DNA of 64,000 nt from Ensifer sp. PDNC004 (GTDB lineage: Bacteria; Pseudomonadota; Alphaproteobacteria; Rhizobiales; Rhizobiaceae): positions 1 through 64,000 of the forward strand of contig NZ_CP070352.1 of the NCBI RefSeq assembly GCF_016919405.1, written 5' to 3'. A program made the position numbers and the translations under genes. Shown here piece after piece: positions 46,408 to 55,520 of this stretch. Every line of letters begins with the position of its first letter. Position 1 is the stretch's first letter. Below the pieces are notes generated by a model, which worked only from the letters and a program-made list of their open reading frames with translations, ran no database searches and was not told the DNA's origin.

Positions 46408-47076
46408 GTGTCCGGTGATATCTTGAGAGTCCTACTAGTCGAAGACGATCAGGTTCTGGGGGAGGCGCTGCGCGACCATGTCGCCGCGGCCGGCCATGCG
46501 GTGGACTGGTTCAAGCGCGTCCTCGATGCGGTGGCCGCGACCGATACGGTAACCTATGGACTGATCCTGCTCGATCTCAGGCTGCCCGACGGCGACGGAC
46601 TGATGCTTCTGCGTTCGCTGCGCGCACGTGGTGACGGCACGCCGGTGATCATCCTGACGGCGCACGACCAGATATCCGACCGGATCGAGGGGCTCAACAG
46701 CGGCGCGGACGACTATCTGGTCAAGCCTTTCGACCTCAATGAACTGACGGCCCGCATGCTGGCCGTTTCCAGGCGCTACACCGGCAACGCCGCGCCGACG
46801 GTCAAGCTGCCCGGTATCGAGATCGACCAGGTTCACCGCAAGATCGCCGTCAACGGCGACAGCCAGAACCTGAGCGCCCGCGAATGGGCCGTGCTGGACA
46901 AACTGGTCGCGCATCCCGGCGCGCTCGTGTCCAAGGCGCAACTGCACGATGCGCTTTACGCCTTTGGCGCCGAGATCGAAAGCAATACGGTCGAGGTCTA
47001 TATCAGCCGCCTGCGCAAGAAGATCGGGCCCGATCGGATCGAGACCGTGCGCGGCCTCGGCTACTGCCTTAGGTGA
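46408..47076 (+). CDS. OmpR/PhoB-type response regulator
   Basis: A 222-aa response regulator. The receiver has the acidic pair VEDD, phospho-acceptor Asp in LILLDLRLPDGDG (about residue 52) and the Lys in DDYLVKPFD; the C-terminal winged helix ends EVYISRLRKKIGPDRIETVRGLGYCLR. The GTG at 46408 is seven bases after AAGGA and fits the family length; the ATG at 46351 gives an unlikely leader. It works with the kinase encoded five bases downstream. Confidence 0.9.
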   Translation: MSGDILRVLLVEDDQVLGEALRDHVAAAGHAVDWFKRVLDAVAATDTVTYGLILLDLRLPDGDGLMLLRSLRARGDGTPVIILTAHDQISDRIEGLNSGADDYLVKPFDLNELTARMLAVSRRYTGNAAPTVKLPGIEIDQVHRKIAVNGDSQNLSAREWAVLDKLVAHPGALVSKAQLHDALYAFGAEIESNTVEVYISRLRKKIGPDRIETVRGLGYCLR

Positions 47077-47080
47077 TCGC

Positions 47081-48397
47081 ATGTCCGACAAGAGGAGCAT
47101 GACCCGCAGACTGGCGATTGCCCTTACCGGCATCGTCGCCCTCTTCTGGTTCGTTGCGCTCGGACTTGGCGTCTACGTGATGCAGGACGAGTTCACCGAA
47201 ATCTTCGACAGCGGCGTGCAGGAAACGGCCGAGCGATTGTTGCAGGTCATCGCCGACGATGTCGCCAGAGACGCGGCGGACGGCGCGCCAAAAGCCTCCG
47301 TCGTGGCACCGGCGCTCAATGCGCAATATCTCACCTATCAGGTGCGCGACCGCGATGGCCGCGTCCTGTTTGACGACGGCGCGCCGGAGCCCTTTGCCGT
47401 TCCCCTTGCGACCGGCTTCTCGCAGACCGCCACCCATCGGATCTTTACGGCCGGGACCACCGACGGATCGCTCTACGTGCAGGTTGCCGATGCAATGGAG
47501 CATCGGACAGAGGCGCTCATGGAAGGCGGAACAGCGCTGCTTCTGCCGTTGCTCGTGCTGATACCCGGCAGCATCCTTGCGATCGTCTTCGTCGTCCGCA
47601 GCACGCTGTCGCCCGTCTCTCAGCTGCGCGACGACATCCTGACCAAGGACAGCGGCAATCTGGCGCCGATCGACGAGGCGACGCTGCCACGTGAATTGCG
47701 CGCGATCGCCCGTTCCGTGAACCTGCTTTTGGCGCGGCTGAAGGCAGGCCTGGAGGCGGAGCGGGAGTTCACATCGAACAGCGCCCATGAACTGCGGACC
47801 CCGATTGCCGGCGCGCTCGCGCAAACCCAACGGCTGGCGCGCGAGGTGCCGCCGGAATACCAGCCGAGAACCGCCCAGATCGAAAGGGCGCTCGTGCATC
47901 TGAGCCGGCTTGCCGAGAAGCTGCTGCAGATGTCGCGCGCCGAGGCGGAGATTGCCATTTCGGACGAACAGCATGATCTGCTGCCGGTCTTGATGGTGGT
48001 GATGCAGGACCTGGAGCGCTCGGCGCTCGGCGCCAATCGCCTGAATGTTCACGTCGCCAAGGGCACCGTGCTCGAACGCCCGATTCGGGTGGACGCCTTT
48101 GCGATCGTTTTGCGCAATCTTCTCGAAAATGCGCTGATCCACAGCCCGCCGGGCAGCCGCGTCGATCTCCATGTCGACCCGATGGGTATCCGCGTCACCA
48201 ACGAAAGCGCTGTCGTCGCCGCCGACGTCCGCGCCAACCTGACCAAACGCTTCGTTCGCGGCCCGACCGAGGCCTCCGGTTCCGGGCTCGGCCTTGCCAT
48301 CGTTGAACGGCTGGTCGAGCAGATGCAGGGCGAATTGCGCATCGCTTCGCCGGCGCGGGGCAAAACGCAGGGTTTTGAGGTGGAGGTCCGCCTTTGA
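47081..48397 (+). CDS. Sensor histidine kinase
   Basis: A 438-aa inner-membrane kinase with two transmembrane segments (about 12-34 and 148-168), a periplasmic sensing domain of about 110 residues, H-box NSAHELRTPIAGAL, N-box NLLENALIHSPPGS and G-box GSGLGLAIVERLVEQM. This layout is like QseC/TctE-type sensors. Signal unknown. It is the partner of the response regulator just upstream. Confidence 0.9.
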   Translation: MSDKRSMTRRLAIALTGIVALFWFVALGLGVYVMQDEFTEIFDSGVQETAERLLQVIADDVARDAADGAPKASVVAPALNAQYLTYQVRDRDGRVLFDDGAPEPFAVPLATGFSQTATHRIFTAGTTDGSLYVQVADAMEHRTEALMEGGTALLLPLLVLIPGSILAIVFVVRSTLSPVSQLRDDILTKDSGNLAPIDEATLPRELRAIARSVNLLLARLKAGLEAEREFTSNSAHELRTPIAGALAQTQRLAREVPPEYQPRTAQIERALVHLSRLAEKLLQMSRAEAEIAISDEQHDLLPVLMVVMQDLERSALGANRLNVHVAKGTVLERPIRVDAFAIVLRNLLENALIHSPPGSRVDLHVDPMGIRVTNESAVVAADVRANLTKRFVRGPTEASGSGLGLAIVERLVEQMQGELRIASPARGKTQGFEVEVRL

Positions 48398-48475
48398 TGG
48401 CTCGCCGGTGAACCCGGCGGTGTCTGAGCCAAGTGTTTCGTGGCTATCGATCACGGCGACGCGGTGGAAGGACGA

Positions 48476-48509
48476 GCAACCGGGGCGCCTGGAACGGCAC
48501 CCCGGTTGC
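48476..48509. terminator. Hairpin between the convergent kinase and MFS genes
   Basis: GCAACCGGGG (48476-48485) pairs perfectly with CCCCGGTTGC (48500-48509). It stands between two convergent stop codons. No T run is present, so it is a possible bidirectional terminator. Confidence 0.45.
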
Positions 48510-48518
48510 CTCTAGACC

Positions 48519-49844
48519 TTACTGCTGGTCGAGCGCCCGGGTGAGGCTCAGCGCGGCGATCGTGCAGATTGCACCCGAAATCAGGTAGCCGCCGATGAAG
48601 ATGATGCCGAAGCTGCTTGCAAGGCCGAGCGCCACGAGCGGCGCGAAGGCCGCACCGACGAGCCAGGCGAGATCCGACGTCAGAGCGGCACCCGTGTAGC
48701 GGTAGTATTGGGTGAAGCGCGAGGAGACGGCGCCGGAGGACTGGCCGAAGGAAAGGCCGAGTATGGCGAAGCCGATCAGGATGTAGGCGTCCTGGCCCTT
48801 GCCGCCGGCATCGAGCAGGAAGGGAGCCGAGAAGCTGAAGATCGCGATCAGGATCGCGCCGATCATCAGCTGGTTGCGGCGGCCGACCCGGTCGGCAATC
48901 ACGCCCGAAAGCACGATACCGATGGCGCCAACGGCAGCACCGGCGACCTGAACCCACAGGAACTCTGCGGCCGACTGGCCACCGTTGAGCGTCACCCAGC
49001 TCAAGGGGAAGATGGTGACGAGGTGGAACATCGCAAAGCTTGCAAGCGGCACGAAGGCACCGAGCACGACGTCGATGCTGTGTTTGCTCAGCATCTCGAA
49101 GATCGGCCGCGCCTCGAGCTCCTTGGCTTCCATGGCGGCGCCGAACTCCTTGCTGGCGACGATGCGAAGGCGGGCAAAGAGCGCCACGACGTTGATCGCA
49201 AAGGCGACGAAGAAGGGATAGCGCCAGCCCCAGGCGAGGAAATCTTCCTGCGAGAGGTTGCTGACGAAGTAGCCGAAGAGGATGCTCGCAAGCGCAAAGC
49301 CGATCGGCGCGCCGAGCTGCGGGATCATCGCGTACCAGCCACGGTGATTCTGCGGCGCATTGAGGTTCAGCAGCGATGCAAGGCCATCCCAGGCGCCGCC
49401 AAGCGCAAAGCCCTGTCCGAGCCGGAACAATGCCAGGAGCGCCACGGCCCAATATCCGATCGTGTCATAGCCGGGCAGGAAGGCGATCGACGCCGTCGAG
49501 CCACCGAGAATGACGAGTGCGATCGTCAGCTTCGTGCCGCGCCCGTAATTGCGGTCGACCCACATGAAGACGAAGGAGCCGACCGGGCGGGCGAGGAAGG
49601 CAAGCGGGAACAGCGCGAAGGACATCAGCGTCGCGGTGACCGCATTGGGCTCGAACGGGAAGATCAGCTTCGGGAAAACGAGGATCGAGCCGAGGCCGTA
49701 GACGAAGAAGTCGAAGAACTCCGAGGTTCGCCCAATGACCACACCGATGGCGATGCTGCCGGGGGACAGAGGCTTGTCGTCCTCGTGAATGCGACGTGCG
49801 TCCCGTTCGAGACCAGACGATGTTGGGTTAGCGACCGAAACCAT
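48519..49844 (-). CDS. MFS transporter, metabolite:H+ symporter (MHS)-like
   Basis: A 441-aa MFS transporter with about 12 hydrophobic segments. It shows IGVVIGRTSEFFDFFVYGLGS, ARPVGSFVFMWVDRNYGRGTKL and RLGQGFALGGAWDGLASLLN, the pattern of the MHS family (proline/betaine, shikimate, citrate-type carriers), but its first motif has TSEFFDFF where EWYDFF is common. It is divergent from the cyo operon. Substrate not known. Confidence 0.88.
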   Translation of the reverse strand: MVSVANPTSSGLERDARRIHEDDKPLSPGSIAIGVVIGRTSEFFDFFVYGLGSILVFPKLIFPFEPNAVTATLMSFALFPLAFLARPVGSFVFMWVDRNYGRGTKLTIALVILGGSTASIAFLPGYDTIGYWAVALLALFRLGQGFALGGAWDGLASLLNLNAPQNHRGWYAMIPQLGAPIGFALASILFGYFVSNLSQEDFLAWGWRYPFFVAFAINVVALFARLRIVASKEFGAAMEAKELEARPIFEMLSKHSIDVVLGAFVPLASFAMFHLVTIFPLSWVTLNGGQSAAEFLWVQVAGAAVGAIGIVLSGVIADRVGRRNQLMIGAILIAIFSFSAPFLLDAGGKGQDAYILIGFAILGLSFGQSSGAVSSRFTQYYRYTGAALTSDLAWLVGAAFAPLVALGLASSFGIIFIGGYLISGAICTIAALSLTRALDQQ

Positions 49845-50138
49845 GAATTTCTCCGACGAACGAACGTCTTGTCGTTAGAGTGTTGACCAATTGGCGTCTG
49901 ATATCAAGAATGCCGTGCACGTACATGCGCACATGCCTCATTCGAGTTCGTGCCTAACGTTCGCTGGAACAGCCGGCATCGAACCGACAATAAGCCTTTG
50001 CGCCCGTACAAACGCGCATAGAGCGATAGGGCCGTCACTGCACTGCGGCAAAATGTTGCGCTGCGACGATGGACCTCACTTCCATGCGCGATCATGCCCG
50101 AGTAATGCCGACTAGACAAAACGCAAGTTGAGGCCGCA

Positions 50139-51260
50139 ATGCCGAAGCCATACAGTTTAGCCGGACGATCGATGATTGCCGTCCTGTTGCTCTCCGTTCT
50201 CTCGGGATGCAACATGGTGGTGATGTCGCCTTCCGGTGACATCGCCGCACAACAGCGGGATCTGATCGTTATTTCGACGGTCCTGATGCTGTTGATCATC
50301 GTTCCCGTCCTCTTCCTGACACTGTTCTTTGCCTGGCGCTATCGCCAGTCGAACACGGCCGCCAAGTATGATCCGGAATGGCACCATTCCACCGGCCTCG
50401 AAGTCATCATCTGGTCGGCGCCGCTCGCCATCATCATCGCGCTCGGCGCGATCACCTGGGTCAGCACCCACAAGCTCGACCCCTATCGACCGCTCGATCG
50501 GATCGATGCGGCGCGCCCGGTGACCGAAGAGATGAAGCCGATCACGGTCGAAGTCGTCGCGCTCGACTGGAAATGGCTGTTCTTCTATCCGGAATATGGC
50601 ATCGCCACGGTCAACGAGATGGCGGCGCCGGTCGACGTGCCGATCAATTTCAAGATCACCGCCTCCTCGGTGATGAATTCGTTCTATGTTCCCGCGCTCG
50701 CCGGCATGATCTATGCCATGCCCGGCATGCAGACCAAGCTGCACGCCGTGATCAACAAGCCAGGCGAATACGAAGGCCTTTCGTCCAACTACAGCGGCGA
50801 CGGCTTCTCGCACATGCGCTTCAAGTTCCACGGTGTGGACCAGGCCGGCTTTGACGCCTGGGTTGCCCGGGTCAAGCAGAACGGCACGATGCTCAACCGC
50901 GACGCCTACCTGAAGCTCGAAAAGCCGAGCATCAAGGAGCCGGTCCGCTACTACGCTTCGGTTGACGACGGCCTTTACGAGGCGGTGCTCAACATGTGCG
51001 TGCGCGAAGGGCAGATGTGCATGAAGGACATGATGCACATCGACATGATGGGCGGCGCAGGCGTCGAAAGCCACGAGAACCGCACCAAGCTCGAGCATGA
51101 CAACCGCCATGCGGGCGGTGTGACCGAAGCGGCCGCACCGGCTGCGACCTTCCCCGAAACCGGCAACCCCGCCAAGAGCGAGGAACCGGCCGAGGGCGTC
51201 AAGGAGCAGTCTGCACCATCGGCAGAGCCGATGAACCACGACATGCACAAGACGCAGTAG
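50139..51260 (+). CDS. cyoA: Cytochrome bo3-type quinol oxidase subunit II
   Basis: A 373-aa lipoprotein subunit of the quinol oxidase. Lipobox LSGC (Cys24), two transmembrane segments (about 47-70 and 87-108) and a cupredoxin-fold domain ([44 protein letters not shown]) without copper-A ligands, as expected for an enzyme taking electrons from ubiquinol. A C-terminal tail of about 80 residues is rich in Met and His ([14 protein letters not shown]) and then low-complexity. First gene of cyoABCD. Confidence 0.93.
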   Translation: MPKPYSLAGRSMIAVLLLSVLSGCNMVVMSPSGDIAAQQRDLIVISTVLMLLIIVPVLFLTLFFAWRYRQSNTAAKYDPEWHHSTGLEVIIWSAPLAIIIALGAITWVSTHKLDPYRPLDRIDAARPVTEEMKPITVEVVALDWKWLFFYPEYGIATVNEMAAPVDVPINFKITASSVMNSFYVPALAGMIYAMPGMQTKLHAVINKPGEYEGLSSNYSGDGFSHMRFKFHGVDQAGFDAWVARVKQNGTMLNRDAYLKLEKPSIKEPVRYYASVDDGLYEAVLNMCVREGQMCMKDMMHIDMMGGAGVESHENRTKLEHDNRHAGGVTEAAAPAATFPETGNPAKSEEPAEGVKEQSAPSAEPMNHDMHKTQ

Positions 51261-51340
51261 GACTTTCGCGCGCTCGCAGGCTTCGATCCAGCGAGCGCCA
51301 AGGCCTTTTGGGCCGCAATTCGAGACATATTGGAAGACCC

Positions 51341-53344
51341 ATGTTTGGTGACACCAGCCTCACGCAATTCATCTTCGGGCGGCTTACCTGGGAAGCGATC
51401 CCCTATCACGAGCCGATCCTTGTCGTGACCTTCGCGTCCGTGGCCGTCGGTGGCCTGGCGATCGTTGCGCTGATCACGAAGTACAAGCTCTGGGGCTATC
51501 TCTGGCACGAGTGGTTCACGTCGGTCGATCACAAGAAGATCGGCATCATGTACATCATCCTGGCGATCGTCATGCTTCTGCGCGGCTTTGCCGACGCGAT
51601 CATGATGCGCCTGCAGCAGGCGATCGCCTTCAACGGCAACGAGGGCTACCTCAACCCGCACCATTACGACCAGATCTTCACGGCGCACGGCGTGATCATG
51701 ATCTTCTTCGTGGCGATGCCCTTCGTCACCGGTTTCATGAACTATGTCGTGCCGCTGCAGATCGGCGCGCGTGACGTTTCGTTCCCCTTCCTCAACAATT
51801 TCTCGTTCTGGATGACGACGGGCGGCGCGGTCATCATCATGATGTCGCTGTTCGTCGGTGAATTCGCGCGCACCGGCTGGCTCGCCTATCCGCCGCTCTC
51901 GGGCGCGGACTACAGTCCCGGCGTCGGCGTCGACTATTACATCTGGGGCTTGCAGGTCGCGGGTGTCGGCACGACGCTATCAGGCATCAACCTGATCGCC
52001 ACCATCGTGAAGATGCGCGCTCCGGGCATGACCTTCATGAAGATGCCGGTCTTCACCTGGACTTCGCTCTGCACCAACATCCTGATCGTCGCGACCTTCC
52101 CGATCCTGACGGCGACCCTGGCGCTGTTGTCGCTCGACCGCTACCTCGGCTTCAACTTCTTCACCAATGACCTTGGTGGCAATCCGATGATGTACGTCAA
52201 CCTCATCTGGATCTGGGGCCACCCGGAAGTCTACATCCTGATCCTGCCGGCCTTCGGCATCTTCTCCGAGGTCGTCGCGACCTTCTGCGGCAAGCGTCTG
52301 TTCGGCTACACCTCGATGGTCTACGCCACCTGCGTCATCATGATCCTGTCCTACCTCGTGTGGCTGCATCACTTCTTCACGATGGGTTCGGGTGCCTCGG
52401 TCAACGCCTTCTTCGGCATCACCACGATGATCATCTCGATCCCGACGGGCGCGAAGATGTTCAACTGGCTCTTCACCATGTATCGCGGGCGCATCCGCTA
52501 CGAACTGCCGATGTTGTGGACGATCGGCTTCATGGTCACCTTCGTGATCGGCGGCATGACCGGTGTCATGCTGGCCATTCCCCCGGCGGACTTCGTGCTG
52601 CACAATTCGCTGTTCCTGATTGCCCACTTCCACAACGTCATCATCGGTGGCGTGCTGTTCGGGTTGATGGCCGGCGTCGTCTACTGGTGGCCGAAGGCCT
52701 TCGGCTACAAGCTCGATTACTTCTGGGGCGCGATGAGCTTCTGGTTCTGGCAGATCGGCTTCTTCTTTGCCTTCATGCCGCTCTATGTGCTCGGCCTGAT
52801 GGGCGTTACCCGTCGCGTCAGCCAGTTCGAAGACCCGTCGCTGCAGATCTGGTTCATCATCGCCGCCTTCGGTGCGATCCTGATCGCCATCGGCATCGCG
52901 TCCTTCATCATCCAGCTCGTCGTCAGCTATCTCCGCCGCGATCAGCTGCGCGAAACCTCGGGGGATGCCTGGGACGGCCGCACGCTCGAATGGTCGACCT
53001 CGTCGCCGCCGCCGGACTACAACTTCGCCTTCACGCCCGTCGTGCACGACCACGACAGCTGGTACGACATGAAGAGCCGCGGCTACGAACGCCCGCTCGA
53101 AGGCTTTAAGCCGATACACATGCCGAAGAACACCGGCACGGGCGTCATTCTCTCCGGCCTCAGCGTCGTGCTCGCCTTCGCGTTGATCTGGTACATCTGG
53201 TGGCTGGCGGCGGTATCCTTCGTCGCTCTGATCGCCGTCTCCATCGGTCACACCTTCAACTACAACCGTGATTTCTTCATTCCCGCGGAAACCGTCGCGG
53301 CTACGGAAGATGCACGCTCGAAGCTGCTTGCGGAACGGATCTGA
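51341..53344 (+). CDS. cyoB: Cytochrome bo3-type quinol oxidase subunit I
   Basis: A 667-aa heme-copper oxidase core subunit with about 15 membrane segments. It contains the copper-B/cross-link motif [30 protein letters not shown] and the heme ligand region [14 protein letters not shown]. It reduces oxygen to water and pumps protons. The ATG at 51341 is used; the frame opens 11 codons earlier. Confidence 0.95.
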   Translation: MFGDTSLTQFIFGRLTWEAIPYHEPILVVTFASVAVGGLAIVALITKYKLWGYLWHEWFTSVDHKKIGIMYIILAIVMLLRGFADAIMMRLQQAIAFNGNEGYLNPHHYDQIFTAHGVIMIFFVAMPFVTGFMNYVVPLQIGARDVSFPFLNNFSFWMTTGGAVIIMMSLFVGEFARTGWLAYPPLSGADYSPGVGVDYYIWGLQVAGVGTTLSGINLIATIVKMRAPGMTFMKMPVFTWTSLCTNILIVATFPILTATLALLSLDRYLGFNFFTNDLGGNPMMYVNLIWIWGHPEVYILILPAFGIFSEVVATFCGKRLFGYTSMVYATCVIMILSYLVWLHHFFTMGSGASVNAFFGITTMIISIPTGAKMFNWLFTMYRGRIRYELPMLWTIGFMVTFVIGGMTGVMLAIPPADFVLHNSLFLIAHFHNVIIGGVLFGLMAGVVYWWPKAFGYKLDYFWGAMSFWFWQIGFFFAFMPLYVLGLMGVTRRVSQFEDPSLQIWFIIAAFGAILIAIGIASFIIQLVVSYLRRDQLRETSGDAWDGRTLEWSTSSPPPDYNFAFTPVVHDHDSWYDMKSRGYERPLEGFKPIHMPKNTGTGVILSGLSVVLAFALIWYIWWLAAVSFVALIAVSIGHTFNYNRDFFIPAETVAATEDARSKLLAERI

Positions 53345-53348
53345 AACG

Positions 53349-53969
53349 ATGAGCCAAACCCAAGTCCAAGAAACAGAAAAGCCGCAGTTCTACCTGAAGG
53401 AAGATCATCACCCGGAGCACAGCACCATGCTGGGCTTCTGGCTCTACCTGATGAGCGACTGCCTGATCTTCGCCGTTCTCTTCGCCACGCACGGCGTGGT
53501 TGGCCGCAACTATGCGGCAGGTCCGGCGCCGGCCGACCTGTTCGACCTCAACCTCATCGCCATCAACACGGCGATGCTCTTGTTCTCGTCGATTACCTAC
53601 GGCTTTGCCATGCTCCAGATGGAGCGCAACGCCAAGATGGAGACGCTGTTCTGGCTCGGCGTCACCGGCGTGTTCGGGGCGATCTTCCTCGCGCTCGAGC
53701 TCTATGAGTTCTACCACCTGATCCACGAGGGCGCCGGTCCGACGCGTTCGGCCTTCCTGTCCTCGTTCTTCACGTTGGTCGGCACACACGGTCTGCACGT
53801 CACCTTCGGCATCATCTGGCTGATCACGCTTATGGTGCAGGTCAAGAAACATGGATTGAATCCGGAAAACCGCCGCCGCCTGATGTGCCTCTCCATGTTC
53901 TGGCACTTCCTCGACGTCATCTGGATCGGCGTCTTCTCCTTCGTCTATCTGTTGGGAGTACTCGGATGA
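53349..53969 (+). CDS. cyoC: Cytochrome bo3-type quinol oxidase subunit III
   Basis: A 206-aa integral-membrane subunit with five hydrophobic segments: TMLGFWLYLMSDCLIFAVLFATH, ALELYEFYHLIHEGAG, and TLVGTHGLHVTFGIIWL. It starts four bases after cyoB and overlaps cyoD by four bases. Confidence 0.94.
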   Translation: MSQTQVQETEKPQFYLKEDHHPEHSTMLGFWLYLMSDCLIFAVLFATHGVVGRNYAAGPAPADLFDLNLIAINTAMLLFSSITYGFAMLQMERNAKMETLFWLGVTGVFGAIFLALELYEFYHLIHEGAGPTRSAFLSSFFTLVGTHGLHVTFGIIWLITLMVQVKKHGLNPENRRRLMCLSMFWHFLDVIWIGVFSFVYLLGVLG

Positions 53970-54370
53970 GTTCGCAACATCCTGGCCACGAAAGCGCGTT
54001 CGAGCCTCATCACGCGCACAGCCATCCGGGCGACGCTGCCGGGCATGGTTCGCTCAAGAGCTACATGACTGGCTTCATCCTGTCGGTGATCCTGACGGCC
54101 ATCCCGTTCTGGTTGGTCATGGGCGGCGTGCTCGACAGCAAGCTGCTGACGGCCGTGCTCGTCATGGGCATCGGCGTCGTGCAGATTGTCGTGCACGTTA
54201 TCTACTTCCTGCACATGAACGCCCGTTCGGAAGGCGGCTGGACGCTGATGGCGCTGATCTTCACGATCATCATCGTCGGCATCGCGCTCGCCGGTTCGCT
54301 CTGGGTCATGCATCACCTCAATACGAACATGATGCCGATGACCCACGAGATGATGAAGAACATGCCCTGA
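53966..54370 (+). CDS. cyoD: Cytochrome bo3-type quinol oxidase subunit IV
   Basis: A 134-aa subunit with a His-rich N-terminus (HPGHESAFEPHHAHSHPGDAAGH) and three transmembrane segments, the second reading VVHVIYFLHMN as in CyoD. The ATG overlaps the cyoC stop. Confidence 0.93.
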   Translation: MSSQHPGHESAFEPHHAHSHPGDAAGHGSLKSYMTGFILSVILTAIPFWLVMGGVLDSKLLTAVLVMGIGVVQIVVHVIYFLHMNARSEGGWTLMALIFTIIIVGIALAGSLWVMHHLNTNMMPMTHEMMKNMP

Positions 54371-54392
54371 TCAGGGGCGGACGGACGCGAAC

Positions 54393-55145
54393 ATGACCGG
54401 CGGCCACGACGTGAAAGTGGAGGGTGCGAATGCGTCCTCCCGCGCCCGTTTTCTTTTGACGGGCGCGCTCCTGCTTCTCGCCGTCGTCTTCGTCGCGCTC
54501 GGGACCTGGCAGATCCAGCGGCTCTTCTGGAAACTGGACCTGATCGCTCGCGTCGATGCGCGCGTGCATGCGGCAGCAGTGCCGGCCCCGCCGCGGCCGG
54601 ATTGGGACAGCATCACCCGGGAAAAGGACGAATATCTTCGCGTCACGGCGACGGGCACCTTCAATCATGACAAATCGGTGCTGGTGCAGGCCGTAACCGA
54701 GCGGGGTGCCGGATTCTGGCTGCTGACGCCGTTGCACCGCGAAGACGGCACGATGGTTCTCGTCAACCGCGGCTTCGTGCCTGCCGACCGGCGTGGTCGG
54801 GCTGACCGTGCGGAAGGTGAAGCACTAGGGTCGACAGGGGTCACCGGGCTTTTGCGCATCAGCGAACCGGGCGGCGCCTTTCTTCGATCCAACGATCCCT
54901 CAGGCGATCGCTGGTTTTCCCGCGATGTTGCGGCAATCGCGACGGCAAAAGGGCTGACGGATGTCGCCCCCTATTTCATTGACGCGGACGCGACGCCAAA
55001 CTCAGGCGGTCTGCCGATCGGCGGCCTCACGGTCGTCAGCTTCCGCAACAGCCATCTCGTCTACGCGCTGACCTGGTTCGCACTGGCGGGCATGAGCGTG
55101 GGGGGCGTATACATCGTCCGTCGAAGGTCGACGAGTTCACATTAG
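54393..55145 (+). CDS. SURF1 family oxidase assembly protein
   Basis: A 250-aa protein with transmembrane segments at both ends (about 19-38 and 220-240). SURF1 motifs are GTWQIQRLFWKLDLIARVDARV, YLRVTATGTF, VLVNRGFVPADRR and YALTWFALAGMS. SURF1 helps put heme into subunit I of heme-copper oxidases. It takes the place where cyoE (heme O synthase) is found in E. coli; no cyoE is present in this window. Confidence 0.9.
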   Translation: MTGGHDVKVEGANASSRARFLLTGALLLLAVVFVALGTWQIQRLFWKLDLIARVDARVHAAAVPAPPRPDWDSITREKDEYLRVTATGTFNHDKSVLVQAVTERGAGFWLLTPLHREDGTMVLVNRGFVPADRRGRADRAEGEALGSTGVTGLLRISEPGGAFLRSNDPSGDRWFSRDVAAIATAKGLTDVAPYFIDADATPNSGGLPIGGLTVVSFRNSHLVYALTWFALAGMSVGGVYIVRRRSTSSH

Positions 55146-55520
55146 TGAGGCGTCAGGTCGCGCCACCGCGTTGGTGTCGTTCACGATTCCGGCCACGGCA
55201 GACGGTCGCCGAGGGGTCTGTAGCGGGCGGTGGGCTGTAAAGGCGCGCGTCGGTCGATGATTCTGGTCCGTCATGTGCTGAAAGCTCGGGTAACAGCATC
55301 GACCGAGAAACCGTAATTACCATGAGTTGCAATGCGGGTAAGGTGAGTCCGGAAACGGCGAAAATCCACCTTCTAGACGTCAAAAACTGTGGCAAGTAGG
55401 CCACATGGATTGTTCGCATCGCGCTTTCCGCAACAATGAAGAGTTGCAAGATTGACTCTCTCCCCGCCGCTTCATTAGCTGCCTCGGCCGGGTGGGGCCC
55501 GGCATTTTTTGGGGGTGTTC
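55146..55520. other. Intergenic region before the large repeat protein gene
   Basis: A 375-nt gap after SURF1. I see no gene in it. Its end holds a terminator-like hairpin and T run (55487-55510) and a G-rich ribosome-binding stretch (55511-55517). Confidence 0.5.
55487..55510 (+). terminator. Terminator-like hairpin next to the large repeat protein start
   Basis: GCCGGG (55487-55492) pairs with CCCGGC (55498-55503) around a five-base loop, then ATTTTTT. It could end the cyo-SURF1 transcript. It lies only ten bases before the ATG at 55521, so any promoter of that gene further upstream must pass it, which makes attenuation possible. Confidence 0.55.

Noticed and set aside
49845..50138. Possible FNR/FixK-type box upstream of cyoA
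   Set aside because: The best candidate (TTGGC and ATCAA near 49890-49907) has the wrong spacing and a mismatch in the left half.
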